From Mytilus californianus (taxonomy: Eukaryota > Mollusca > Bivalvia > Mytilida > Mytilidae), in the NCBI RefSeq assembly GCF_021869535.1, contig NW_026262679.1, forward strand, positions 46,112,426-46,176,425: DNA of 64,000 bases. The letters are read 5' to 3'. The notes beneath the pieces are model-generated. The model saw only the letters and a list, made by a program, of their open reading frames with translations. It was not told the origin of the DNA and ran no database searches. Numbering within the stretch: position 1 is the stretch's first letter; each line of letters opens with the position of its first letter. Below, piece by piece: positions 33,190-45,414 of this stretch. The translations under genes and the position numbers were made by a program.

Positions 33190-33490
33190 CCCTTTTCAAA
33201 TGAATTTTATAGTTTGTTCTTATTTTATACTGTTACAAAATAGTGGTTGTCGTATGTTGTTGTGAAACATATTTATTTTTCGTTCATTATTTTTACATAA
33301 ATAAGGCCATTGGTTTTTCTCGTTTGAATTTGTTAACATTTGTCATTTCGGGGCCTTTTATAGTTTACTTGAATATATGATACGGATTGGGCTTTATTCA
33401 TTGTTGAAGGCCGGACGGGGACCTATAGTTCTGTTAATTTCTGTGTAATTTGGCCTATTGTGGAGGGTTGTCTCATTTGAAATTATATCA
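33190..33490 (-). repeat. AAGATGTGG-family repeat, long copy
   Basis: Longest reverse copy here, with GTTGTCGTATGTTGTTGTG, CATTTGTCATTTCGGGGCC, TTGTTGAAGGCCGGACGGGG and GTTGTCTCATTTG. A short related end lies at 33815-33860. Confidence 0.65.
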
Positions 33491-34021
33491 CTTATTTCTT
33501 GATGATGTTTACTTCCGAGATACTTTAAGCGATAGTTAACTTAATTTGGTATATCATGGGATGAATTTATACGGCCTCCATGTCTGTCTGAAAAGATTTA
33601 TCTCACCTTGACATCATGTGCATTGATCATTGAATTGATAATTTAATGTATTGCTTGTTGTAAAAAAAAATGTTCACTTTCAAATAACTTCAATTATAAA
33701 CACTAAAACAGGGAAGACATTTAAGTGTGTCCAGTCTTGTTATAATAATTATGTATACAATGTAGGTTCTTAAATACGTTAATCCGATAGCAATTATCAA
33801 TACAAAAATATTGGATGGAGGGTGGTCTCATTTGCACTCATACCACATCTTATTTACAAATGTACATGGGGTCATGATGATGTACCCTGTCCTCCCCCTT
33901 TTTTACGAGGCAATATTTTGTCAAAGTTCTGATTTCAAGCCATTTATACAAATAACGTTTACCTATCTATTCCTGGTCATCTATACTGATATTTTTACTT
34001 ATTTGTGCTGTTTTACTATCA

Positions 34022-34135
34022 AACTATTTGTATATCGGCAAACTATATAAAAGTTAAAAAAATAGCTGGAGGGGAGCCAACTATTTGTATATCGGCAAAC
34101 TATATAAAAGTTGAAAAAATAGCTGGAGGGGAGTG
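34022..34135. repeat. 57-bp tandem duplication
   Basis: Two nearly identical units starting AACTATTTGTATATCGGCAA and ending TAGCTGGAGGGGAG; one mismatch within the unit body. Confidence 0.9.
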
Positions 34136-34640
34136 CAGGATACATTATTATGACCCCATGTCCATGTGCTTATGTTTAGTAACAGTTTAATTAAAACTAG
34201 CATAATCGAATTATATGTCGAATTTCTTGTGGGTGCTCATGTTTTTAAACATCAACATAAAAAAAAAATAAAACATTATTAATAACATGTCCCGAGACTT
34301 TTGCTCTGTACATTTATAGTGACATAAAAAAGTGATTATATACAAAGAATAAGAAAAAAAAAACAGTACTTGAAGAATGCAGTAATTATGTAATAACTAA
34401 CGAATTTACTCTGACTAGATAACGTTTTAGAAATGATGTGCAAATTGGCCTGTTTGATTCATTGATCGGATCATCATAATACAAAGATCAAATTAATGGA
34501 ACAAAATTTTCTACAGATACTGTACTTTTTTTCATTTATCAAACTGATAAAAAATAACTACCAAGAACAAAAGCCCATGCTTTGTATTGTACTACCGGAT
34601 AAAAAAAAAGCGAATTGATATTCTAATAATAAAAAAAGTT

Positions 34641-34845
34641 GTGTGGACTTTAACGGTGTTTTTGTGGACCTTAGCGGAACTTGTTATTGTGGACTTTAAC
34701 GGCGTTTTCTTGTGGACTTTAGCGGAGGTCATTTTGTGGACTTTAGCGGCGTTGTGGACTTTAGCGGCGTTGTGGACTTTAGCGGAAATTTGTTGTGGAA
34801 TTTAGCGGTGTTGTGGACTTTAGAGGAATTGGGGACTTTAACGGT
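34641..34845. repeat. GTGGACTTTARCGG minisatellite
   Basis: Ten copies of a 14-base core with spacers of 3-11 bases. ORFs here repeat VDFSG or LWTLA and are artefacts. Confidence 0.9.
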
Positions 34846-34953
34846 GCCACAATGTACTAATAGTATTTCAAAAGAGGAGCGGAAGATACCACAGAGGGGC
34901 AGTCAAACTCATAGATCGAAAATAAACTGCATGCCAAAGTTATAGCTTATTTG

Positions 34954-35220
34954 ATTTTTTTTTTTTTTATTTTTGTTGTTTAAACGCCACTTTTAAGCAC
35001 CGCATTTAGGCTATTTCGTGGCGGCCAGTTTGTATTGGGTTGAGGAAGCCGGTGTGCCCGGAGAAAACCACCGACCTTCGATAGGAAAACTGACAATCCT
35101 AGTCAATTAAGATTGGAGTCGAGTGCACCCACACGAGCGGGGTTCAAACTCACAACCTCAGTGTTGACTGGCTAATGATTACAGTAGTAACCTCTTAGAC
35201 CACTCGGCCACCGAGGCCCC
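34954..35220 (-). mobile_element. tRNA-derived SINE with target-site duplication
   Basis: The element is on the minus strand. The A box TGGCCGAGTGG is at 35210-35200 and the B-box-like GTTTGAACC at 35149-35141, followed by a body with TTTTCTCCGGGCACACCGGC and a poly(A) tail at 34978-34954. It is flanked by perfect 11-bp repeats TAGCTTATTTG (34943-34953 and 35221-35231). The tRNA half resembles a class II (Ser/Leu) tRNA. It may belong to the molluscan V-SINE or Meta-SINE groups; not searched. Confidence 0.85.
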
Positions 35221-36009
35221 TAGCTTATTTGGTGAAATTCATGAATACACATAATCAGCATCCGATTCTTCAGGAGAAGTGTCTATAACTGTTAGATGTC
35301 ATCTATATCTCTTGTGCCGTCCTTTTTGAATTCAAACATCATTTTAATGTGTGTTTTGTGTAAGTCATGACTGTCTTCTGTTTGTTTGTCAGATATGAAG
35401 AACGACAATTGCAGGGATTGGTGGTTTGATGTGTTACCTTTTGCAATGTTTCTCAAAGCTTTTCTGATTAATACCCCTTTCCATATAAGAATATACTGTT
35501 AATATTAATTGCTGTTTCCATACATGCTTAACCGAAAAACTCATGATCAAGCATATATAGTTAAATGGTTTAAGAAAATAGGTAAAAGAGGCATTTCATG
35601 TAAATGATTTTCCTTGATGCCCTGGAGATGCGAACTCACACCCAATGCGTCCCTCCTACAATAAAGGCGCTAATAATTTAGAGAAAATGAAACGAAATTG
35701 ACCGTAAAATTAGAACACATACCAGCTTGCTTAAGTTAATAATTTTTAGACACCGAGACATATCTTGCCTTTATGTAATTCGATAGTATAATGCCAATGT
35801 TGAATAAATAGCAATATTTAGACATGTAATATTCGAAACATTCAAAGAATAAATAATGACTGAAGATGCAAGTCCAAATAACCTCATTTGAAATGAAAAA
35901 TGTCAAAGCTAATAAAACTGCAAATCAAATACCAATGATTTATCTATCATAAGTGGTTCCCTTTAAAATTTAAATTAAATTTAAAAACAAACTGTTTTTT
36001 ACATTTTAC

Positions 36010-36850
36010 TACTTAGTATGCAAACGTTTCAAAATCAACGAACCATGATGCGCGGCCTGGGCAATATTATCTCTGGCATTGAAACGAGACTTGCAAATCC
36101 TAATACAAGACCATATGACAAATGACCTCCCAGACGTGGTCAAATCTTCAGTCAGACTTTTCGCTGATGACTGCCTTCTTTACAGAACAGTGAAATCTCA
36201 GAAAGACCACGACACACCTCAAGAAGACCTAAAAAAACCTAGGAGTATGGCAGCAAATGGGGAATGGGGAATGCAGTTCAATGCCAAAAAATGCTACATC
36301 CTTATCATCAGAAACAAGAGCCATAAATTCTACAGTTTAAATGGACACATACTACGGCAAGTTCAGCATAACCCGTACCTAGGCCTACAAATTTCAGAGG
36401 ATCTCAAATGGACCACCCACATACCAAACGAGGCAAAGAAAGCGAACTCAACACTTGGCTTTCTAAGAAGATACAAGATTGTAAAAAACAAGCCAAATGT
36501 TAATATTTATGTACAAAGTGGTTGAGGGGCTGGTTCGCTATTGAACCAGACGAGTTCCTAAAAAAAACATGTCCGAAGAGAACCATAACTGCCAAGAAAT
36601 TTAAAGAAAACCACGCAACAAATATTGTGGAAAAGCAAGTAAAGAACAACTCTAAGTGTTTTGATATTCCACCATGCAAAACACCACAATATTCAAACTC
36701 AAAACTCAAATTCAGTGATCGAGTGGAATCAGCTAGACGACACTGTAGTGCGCGCATTAAGCGTAGATAGCTTCAAATCTGCGCTCACGCCCCGTCAATA
36801 AATCGGCGGCGCTCTCTCAAACCGTTGTATTAATTCATACAGACGACTCT
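36010..36850 (+). pseudogene. 5'-truncated LINE, RT fragment and tail
   Basis: The first frame reads NDLPDVVKSSVRLFADDCLL with the FADD catalytic box, then KKCYILIIRNKSHKFYSLNG, LGLQISEDLKWTTHI and ANSTLGFLRR, typical of non-LTR reverse transcriptases. It then jumps, with a deletion and frameshifts, to the C-terminal part with EPDEFLKKTCPKRTITAKKF and, in another frame, WNQLDDTVVRALSVDSFKSA. It is dead. Confidence 0.75.
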
Positions 36851-37016
36851 CTACAGGTGGTTTCCCTTAAACTGACCTATTGTCAACACAGCCTCCGGAA
36901 ATTGCATGACTAAGTAAAATATCCATGCCTTGTGTTTGAGTGTGGTGTCGAAAGTGTCATATATTGTACATCGGATGTTTTTATGTATATACTAGTATAC
37001 CTGATTCTCAAATGAA

Positions 37017-38915
37017 AATTATACAAATACAAATACAAATATTTTATTGGCACAAACTCAATTACAATAATTGGCAACGGCCCATACAACTAGTATACAG
37101 ATAGTAATGATGCAGCAATTAAACAATACTACATAACATATCAATAGGCACATTTCGAACAATGAAATGTGCAGTTATATATATATTAATATACATAGGT
37201 TAATTTGGAATAGGCTACTGACATAAGTATATTGTATGTTATAGCTTCAAATTGTTCATATAACTCATTTGTCAGGACATTTTTCCATATTTCAAATGAT
37301 TGATTAATAAAAGATGATTTTAATCTAAGTGTTTTTCTACACTTTCTATTAAGTAGTAGTTTGATATATTCATCCTCAGTTTTGGATTGTTTGTCATAAT
37401 TTTTAAAATTGGACAATTTTGATATAAGAACATTTCTTTGTGATTCATATTTTGTACAGTGCAAGATAAAATGTTTTTCGTCAACTATATTATTATTATG
37501 ACATAATTTGCACAACCTTTCTTCTCTGTTAACTTGCATGTATCTGCCTCTTTCAATTTCAAGATTGTGTGCACTGAGCCTTAGTTTTGCCAAAGGTGCC
37601 CTATCTTTCAACATATTCAATTGGTCAACATAGTGTGCACGTTTATTTGAAAAACAAAAATGTTGAAAAAATGATAATTTTGATGATTCCGTAATATATG
37701 AGTTCTGTTCCTGTAAAATTTGGTCATGAATTCGTTGTTTTATTTGAGCAAGCATATATAGGTTTAATAGGTACATGAAAAGATGTTAAATACGAGAAAC
37801 CCAGATTTTGGATACATTTCTTCATATTACTTGTCCATAGGTTGTTTTCTCTTGTTTGAATAAATATGTCATGAGCTAAGATCTTGTTAGATGAGATTAA
37901 ATGATCTAAAAATTTGAGTCTACCAAGCTCACTGCGACATGCATGGAGGAAGTTTTACAGTGAACCCCAAGAATTTCTTTCATAAATTTTATATGAAACT
38001 TTTCATATGGTTCATTCTCAGTATTTTTTTGAATAGATTCAATACCCCAAACTTCACTTCCATATAATAAAATTGGAAGTACCATTGTATCAAAAAGTTT
38101 TTCTAAAAGTCTACATGAATTGTTAAGACTAAGAGATTTCTTTATTTTGAATAGAGCTTTTCTAGCCTTTTCCATCAATAAATTGGAGGCAAGGTTAAAT
38201 TTACCATTGCATTTTAAAGTTATCCCAAGGTAACAATATTTATCAACTGTCTCAATATAATAAATGTTGATAGTAAAAAAGTTTTGAAATGATTTACCTT
38301 TAGAATTTAACATTCGGACTTTTGATTTTGTAGAATTTACTTCCTGCTTCCAATCTGTGCAGAACTGAGCCAGAGTGTCAAGACTACATTGTAGTCCTTC
38401 TGAACTACTTGACAATAGTACCAAGTCATCGGCATATAACAAACAATGAATCCTATCATCACCAATTAGCACAGGGTCCGTGCTGTTGTTTTTTTTAAAT
38501 TTTCAACAATATTATTAATACAAAGATTAAATAGCAAAGGGTTTAGAACATCGCCTTGTTTGACACCTCTTTCAGATATAAAAGATGTACTTAAACCATC
38601 ACTAAATTTTATTCTATTCTTTGTTTTGGTATACATTGAAAAAAACTATGTTAAAAATTTTCTTTGGAATACCATGTGTTAATAGTATATGAAATAATCC
38701 AATTCTCCATACCGTATCAAAGGCTTTTTTTAAATCAATAAATGCAGCATAAACTTTCATATGTTTAGTCTTGTATTGTTCAATAATTGATTTCAATGAA
38801 AAAATATGATCAGCTGTTCGATTATGTTCCATAAAACCAATTTGGTTTTTGCTTTTCAAATTGTTGCATTGAGTAAATTTTAATAATCTGGCATATATAA
38901 TCTTGTTAAACACTT
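37017..38915 (-). pseudogene. LINE reverse transcriptase, minus strand
   Basis: In three broken frames it reads FIDLKKAFDTVWR (RT motif A), ERGVKQGDVLNPLLFNL (motif B), HCLLYADDLVLLSSS (catalytic YADD), YCYLGITLKCNGKF, VLPILLYGSEVWG, and a C-terminal zinc knuckle RLCKLCHNN...KHFILHC. The 3' end carries an ATTTGT-type repeat tail (37017-37045 on this strand). About 600 codons are preserved; the endonuclease part is missing. Clade not determined. Confidence 0.78.
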
Positions 38916-39584
38916 TTCCAAGGTTTGAACTGATAGAAATCCCTCGGTAATTATATATACCAGTATATTATATGAATACTCTCCATAAAGACTTAAAATC
39001 ACCTTTTCTTTATACATGTATATAATTTGATTATTCCATGCATACACAAATGCTTGGCTGACAACACAAGCAAACACTCGCTTCTTTATGACCTGTGAAT
39101 GAACTTCAATGACGACTCATAGAAGCTTGTTTTAATGTCAGTGCTTCGATCCTTTACCATAAATTGGAGTTTTAATTGTTCTTTTTCAAAATTCTTATGT
39201 TATATCTTCTGAATCCAAGAAACATCTTTCTGAGTTTTATCAGCCATCAAATAATTCAAGGTTATTATGGATCTACCTATTCTAGAGGTGGCGTAAATCA
39301 GACGTGGACACTAAACACTTCAAAAGATTTGTACAAACAATCTAAGACTCTTTCATCATGCAATATTTGTAAAACATTTGGCTTTTCTACCGTTTACGCG
39401 TCCCAGTTCTAAACTAAATGTAAAACTGAGTGAATTGGTCCTGTTTTGTTTCATAAAAAAAGAATGACCGAGTTAGATACAAGTACTTGTCTTCGGTAGG
39501 GACAAATCGTACTTTGCAAAAAAAATCGTAAGGGTTCCGCGGAACCCAGTGTCTCTCCTACTTTTGCTGTTAGTCGCAGGCTAA

Positions 39585-40257
39585 GGTAGCACTCCACAGT
39601 TAGAAAATAAAATTAAAATTGAACCACAAAATGTTTTATCATCTTCTATTACTGGCTCAGTTTCTTATACATTAACCTAACTGTTTGTGTTATATATGTG
39701 CATATGTATGTAATCAGTATCTTCCATAGATTTGATTTTCAAAAGTTAAAAAGGTGAAATATAATTCCTTTTTTGTGTATCCATGGCAACATTATGCATT
39801 TATTTACCATAAAACATTGCAAAAAGGGGGGTGAAAATGTCAGATACATGTATCCCCCCAAAATTTGGATCAAACTAGAATTTCAATGCCTTTGAGTGAT
39901 ACCTTTTTAGAAACTGTTGACATTAATCTACCTAATGATCAAATAAAAAATGGGTGTCTTTCGCCTCATTTTTTCGTAAAATTTAATCACAAAGTTCGTG
40001 CGACAAAAAGTTGGAAAAAAACATTACAATAATTGCCGGACCAATGTTTGGTATGGATATGCAAATACGGACTGTCATACAGAAAACAGCCTATATTACA
40101 TACATTACATAATCTTGATGTTCATATAATCCCACTATGAAGGCTATTTCAATCTTCAGCTATCCAAAAATGAATTTTATTGCACACTAGCTCTCATATT
40201 TGAAAAATCCACAGGGGCCAAAATGCGAAACTACACACCTAACTGTGGAGTGCTACC
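39585..40257. mobile_element. 673-bp MITE, TAA target duplication
   Basis: Perfect 19-bp inverted ends GGTAGCACTCCACAGTTAG, flanked by TAA on both sides (39582-39584 and 40258-40260). No coding frame. Three-base TWA duplications are characteristic of PIF/Harbinger elements, so this is likely a Harbinger-type MITE (inference). Confidence 0.7.
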
Positions 40258-40394
40258 TAAACAATAATGGTGAAAAAGATTATCAAAATTTTCCTATAGA
40301 TACGATCTTTTGGTTGTAAGAAGCTTCTGTCCGTGTTTAATAAAAATCCAGGATGGTTTATGAGTCTTATAAATGTTTTATAAATTTTACAGCT

Positions 40395-40615
40395 AAAGGT
40401 AGTATCTTTGGTTAGCTTGCTTGCTAGCTGAAACCGTGAAGTCATTGTTAGGTAAGGTATACTACCCTCCTTTCGAAGTAGCCTAGTTCTACAGACAGAT
40501 TGTTTGGCCGTTTTCTGTCGGACTAGTCTACTCTTAAAGGAGAGTAGTTTACATAACCTAACAATGACTTCACGGTTCAGCAAGCAGTCAAGCTAACCAA
40601 AGATATTACCTTTGC
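40395..40615. repeat. fold-back hairpin, ~78-bp arms
   Basis: The left arm starts AAAGGTAGTATCTTTGGTTA and the right arm is its complement with a few mismatches, around a ~70-bp loop. It adjoins the MITE that ends at 40257. It sits between two direct repeats containing AAGCTTCTGTCC (about 40320 and 40758). Confidence 0.7.
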
Positions 40616-40859
40616 CTACACACTCATTGAAATTGGCTGTAACTGCAGACTGTACGTAATGTTAACTGGAAGTCCATTTATAAGTAACATACTGACAAAG
40701 AGAAAATGTGTTTTTACAAAATTTCCTTCAAGATACTAGCTTTCGATCATAAATAAGCTTCTGTCCAAGTTTTTGTAGAAATCCAGGTTATTTTATGAAA
40801 GTTATTAAAATTTTAAAACTTTAACCACAGAGTGAATATTTGTGGACGCCGCCGCCGCC

Positions 40860-41250
40860 GACGGAATGGAGGATCGCTATGTCTCACTTTTGCGAAAACA
40901 GTTACATGCTCGACAAAAATCACCGATTCAAACCAACTCAATCGCTGAAACTGACATTATCAAGATGTTTGATTTCTGGATATACAACATATTTGTTACA
41001 TTTGAAGGACGTGTTTTTCAACATTTAGAAAGTCCATTCATGGGAACCAACTATGCTCCTCTCCTTGTGTACTTGTTCCTTTATTAATATTATGCTGAAT
41101 TCATACAGGAGCTTCTTAGGAAGAATAAAAGAAGCTAGCATATCCTTTGACTTAACTTTCCTCTATAATATATATAGATGACGTCCTCTCACTAAATAAT
41201 TCAATATACCGCGAGACAATCTACTCCAGCTAATAAAAATAATAATATGT
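40860..41250 (+). pseudogene. reverse transcriptase fragment, Penelope-like
   Basis: The translation gives TDIIKMFDFWIYNIFVTFEG, then SPFMGTNYAPLLVYLFLYYY, then EFIQELLRKNKRS, aligning by eye with the MGTNCAPLIADLFL region of the 42.8-kb element. It has several stops and no YxDD box. It is a second, more degraded subfamily. It follows a CCG-repeat stretch at 40848-40863. Confidence 0.6.
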
Positions 41251-41299
41251 CATCTAACTTATTAATATATTGTCATAATAACACGTGACGACGGGTATC

Positions 41300-41430
41300 G
41301 CAGTTGAAGCAATATCTGCTTACCCTTCCGGAGCCTTTGATATCAATCGAGGTTTTCGGTAGTGTTCCTGTTGCTCGGTCTTCAGTTTTATGTGTTGTTT
41401 CGTTAACTGTTGTTTGTCTTTTTGAGTTTT
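41300..41430 (+). repeat. second dispersed repeat family, copy 1
   Basis: ATCTGCTTACCCTTCCGGAGC through TTGCTCGGTCTTCAGTTTTA, shared in order with 61515-61690. It directly precedes the TIR element starting at 41434, which may have inserted into it: sequence after 42214 (TGGTGTCCCGTTGG) may be its continuation. Confidence 0.5.
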
Positions 41431-41433
41431 GTA

Positions 41434-42212
41434 CCGTGTTCACACTATAAAATTAGCATCGGGTCGAACTCGGGTTAATTAACCCGAATTAATTACCCCA
41501 GTTCACACTAATATAGTCTTGATAAAAAATTAACCCGGTTTGGGATTTTCCCTCTCAACAAAAATAGAAATGTTAGCGCTAAAATTGTAACCCGCATCTG
41601 TCAACTGTACATATTTACATTTTGTTTCACCACAGATGCATTATTTTAAAGTCTGAAATTTTTTACCGCACTCCTGGTCGCTTTGGAGGAGTTCGATCAC
41701 CATCAACCACTTTCAGTGTTTTAAAATAATGGCACTTGATCCAAATTGCACCCATTTTTCGCACCAAAAAGCAACGGCAATCATATATATATATATATTG
41801 TATTCATCGTTTTTCATTATGCAGGTTTTTCAACATAGGTAAATACACTTATATCACAGGGCTTGCTGCCGCTAATTTGATATGGGTTATATAATTCTTG
41901 ACCCATTTTAAAAATATTGTTACTGGACGTCTGTCAAAATATGACGTCACGTAATAGTTAAGTCACATTGAAGACTTATTTAAGCAAACGTCATATATAT
42001 CACTGTAGCAACAACCTCACATCACCTTCACTTTGCGTTCACATTTAGAAGTGAGGTAGTTAACCCAGGTTCGACCCACATTAACTCCACCTCAAATGGG
42101 GGGTAATTTTAAACTGGGTTCGCCCCGGTTTAAGGCGTTCACACTATCTAAATTTAACCCGGATTAACTAATTCGGGTCGAACCCGGTTTAACAAGGCTA
42201 GTGTGAACGGGG
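41434..42212. mobile_element. 779-bp TIR element with TA flanks
   Basis: The ends CCGTGTTCACACTA and CCCCGTTCACACTA (complement) are flanked by TA. Inside, GTTCACAC and GGGTTAA motifs recur in both orientations, so each end can fold on itself. No transposase. Confidence 0.6.
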
Positions 42213-42424
42213 TATTGGTGTCCCGTTGGAGTAAGGGCCTGAACAGTAAAAACTAAGACTGAAATTGTTTTAAGGTCCTCTTTCTTTAAAAGCGTATATG
42301 AAAGTCATATTAATATATTCATATTGACGATAACCCAGACAGCTAAAAAATTACAATAATATAGCATACAATTCAAATGATAGAAACATATAATTCACAT
42401 AATTTCACAACTGAAATGAGCATT

Positions 42425-42550
42425 ACAAGTCAGGAGCCTCTGGCCTTTGTTAGTCTTGTGTGTGTTTTTTTTAAACTATAGTTCATTCATATGTTTGGAG
42501 TTTAGTATGACGTCCATTTTTACCCGCCTCCATTCTTAATTTTATTAAAC
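42425..42550 (+). mobile_element. truncated 3' end of the same Penelope-like element, upstream copy
   Basis: It carries GTCAGGAGCCTCTGGCCTTT through GTTTAGTATGACGTCC to the CTCCATTCTTAATTTTATT end, matching 45785-46045 with an internal deletion. It lies just before the main element in the same orientation, as expected for the partial tandem (pseudo-LTR) arrangement of Penelope-like elements. Confidence 0.6.
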
Positions 42551-42802
42551 AAATTTTACTTGACTGCATGAGCATATTCATATTATAAATTAACACATAA
42601 TTATGCTTATTGTGACTCTTTAGTTAGCATTTAAATATTTTTTTATTTATCTTTATTTAGCATGTTTAGCATTGAAATAATTATTTTTCTTTATTCAAAT
42701 ATTCAATATTTATATACAATATTTATATTAGATATTACACAAGAATATTCACAAAACAAAGTTTAAAAGTTTGACATATATTATCAACACAATACTCATA
42801 TA

Positions 42803-45414
42803 TTGAATGCAATGGTACCTTCAGTCTCTTGCACAAGTAGTATTCAGTACGTAGGTGAAACTGGACGATATTTATCTAAACGCACTCAAGAACATCTGTA
42901 TCGTTTTAAAAGACCCAATAAATTCAAAAGTATCATTTATCAACACCTTAAGAAGCACAATCATCCTATTAAATATTTAGCAGTTCAACCTTTAGAAGTA
43001 GTAAATAAGCAGCCTGGTGAATCTCATTCAAAGTTTGTACGATCACGGAAAATAATTGAGATTAAATTGGATTAAAAAATTACAGACAGTCTACCCTCTC
43101 GGTCTTAATGATAATATCATGGGAATTGGTAATATATCAAGAACCGATTCTGTTAACATTTTGGATATAGTTTCTAAAACTGTTCGTAAAAACCGTTCTC
43201 ATGGTCGTAGAAAAAATCGCAATCAAAGAAAATTTCGGACCAATCATACCAATATTTCGGACCTAATTTCTATTTCAAAAAACAACGGCAGACATTATCT
43301 GTTAACAAAGCTCTGTTCATTACCGGTTAATAAGTTAAATAAAATTTTAGAGGATTGCAACACAATTTCATATAGCAGTCCTAAGTATGAAATCGTTCAA
43401 ATTATAATGGCATATTGTTATTCTAAACTGTTTCCCAAAATTGATCGCCCTGAAGATCATAAAAAACAGTTTATTAAAATAAAGTATGTCAATAAAGGTT
43501 TTGATTTTGTAAATATTGCCGGTATTTTTAACGACCATTCTGTTAAAGAACAAATTCCGGGATATTTTGATAATACTGAGCTCCCTCTTATTTGTTATAT
43601 TTACAAGAAATCTACCCGGAAATTTGTGTTTAATTATAGCCAATTGTGTAAAGATGTTAATATCAGTGAAAATACACCTACTTCATGTAATTGCAGTAAT
43701 TCCGAATACATTTATGGACCCATTTCCCATGTTATAACAGGAGATCTTAACATCGTTCAAGACCGAGAGTTAAAACCATTCCTCAGTAAAGGACCTAAAT
43801 ATCGTCCCCCGTCAATTATTAATTGGAATGAGTATCGTAATATCATCCACGACTGACTCCATACTTACTGTTTGAAATGGATAAAACGGGAAAAAGCTGA
43901 CAAAAAATCTTTGGACTCTTTTTTTAATTCAGTAATGAACATAGTTGATATACGTATTCAACATTTTAAAGAACATTTTACTCTTAACAATAACCACAAT
44001 AAACCTATTTCTCGTATCAAACATAAACTAAAAGAACTAGCCAAGGAATTTGTTTTTGTCCCGGCCGATAAAGCTGCTAATAATATTATTATTGTTTGAA
44101 ATAAATTTTACATTGAGGTTCTGAAAAAAGAAATCACCAATTCACCAACATTCCAACTGACTCCATTTTCAGAAAACGACATCTGTAACAAACATAAACT
44201 TTTAGCTACCGCTTTACAAGCAGAACCAAATACAATGAAAGTCCCAACTATGTATTGGCTTCCGAAGCTACACAAAACACCTTACAAATATAGATTTATT
44301 TCGTCTTCAAGCCATTGTTCCACTACTAAATTGTCTATTCTTCTTACCAGTACACTTGGTACAATCAAAAACCTGATAATAAATTGTTCAAATAAGGCCT
44401 TCGAAAATAGTGGAATTAATTACTATTGGAGTGTCAAGAACTCGTTGGAAGTACTTGATAAATTACATGCATATATTGGTGATTTTGAATCTGTTCAAAG
44501 TTTTGATTTTTCTACCCTATATACCACATTGCTTCACATTCTCATTAAGAAAAAATTCACACACCTAATTAAATGGGCATTTAAAAAGTCAGAATGTGAA
44601 TATATATGTTCAAACTCTTTTAGGTCATTTTTTAGTAGCAATAAACAAAAAAACTATGTCAATTGGACATGCTTTGATACTATATATGCCCTTGAATTTT
44701 TACTAGATAACATTTTTGTTCGCTTTGGAGATTCCGTATATCGTCAAGTTATCGGAATTCCAATGGGGACTAACTGTGCACCACTTATTGCGGACCTTTT
44801 TTTGTATTGCTATGAGTTACAATTTATGACAAAAATCAGCAAAGACCCATCGAAACAACATCTGATACACAAATTTAATAATACTTTTAGATATTTGGAT
44901 GATATTTTGGCTCTCAATAATGACGACTTCAGTATGTATACTATATATATATAAAGAAATTTATCCTGTTGAACTTACTTTAAATAAAGCTTATACTAAA
45001 AATGACCACTGCCCTTTCCTCGATCTTGATATCTATATCATTAACGGAAAGCTTAATACTAAAATATATGATAAAAGAGATGATTTTTCATTTCCTATCG
45101 TTAATTATCCATCTTTAGATGGTGACGTTCCCTTGTCACCATCTTACGGTGTTTATATATCTCAACTTGTACGATTCGCTCGTGTATGTAACAATGTTTT
45201 AGATTTTAACGAGAGAAATTTATGTATTACTGAAAAATTATTACACCAGGGTTTTCGATATCACAAACTAGTCAAAACATTTACTAAATTTTATCATCGG
45301 TATAAGGACATCATTCGTAAATATAGCTCAACATGCAGACTTCTTATACGTTCAGGTATTTCACATCCAATTTTTTATGGAAATATTCTTTATAAAGCAC
45401 AAAAATGTCAGTAA
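42803..45414 (+). pseudogene. Penelope-like retroelement ORF, GIY-YIG then RT
   Basis: About 870 codons broken by two frameshifts (about 43060 and the TA run at 44940-44953) and two TGA stops (about 43854 and 44097). Order: GIY-YIG-like nuclease with YVGETGRYLSKRTQEHL and WIKKLQTVYPLGLND; a linker with VFVPADKAANNIIIV; reverse transcriptase with MYWLPKLHKTPYKYRFI, FDFSTLYTT, IGIPMGTNCAPLIADLFL and the YxDD box YLDDILALNN; then YDKRDDFSFPIVNYP and QGFRYHKLVKTF. Most endonuclease-bearing Penelope elements have GIY-YIG at the C-terminus; here it is N-terminal, as reported for the Naiad group. Clade assignment is inference. The element looks young but inactive. Confidence 0.85.

Noticed and set aside
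34587..34945. ORFs repeating LWTLA or VDFSG
   Set aside because: Minisatellite artefact.
34954..35220. Functional tRNA gene
   Set aside because: A and B boxes are present, but the sequence does not close an acceptor stem and continues into a SINE body with poly(A) and a target duplication.
36500..36770. Separate small gene in the EPDEFLKKTCPKR frame
   Set aside because: It is the C-terminal part of the LINE that precedes it, displaced by a deletion.
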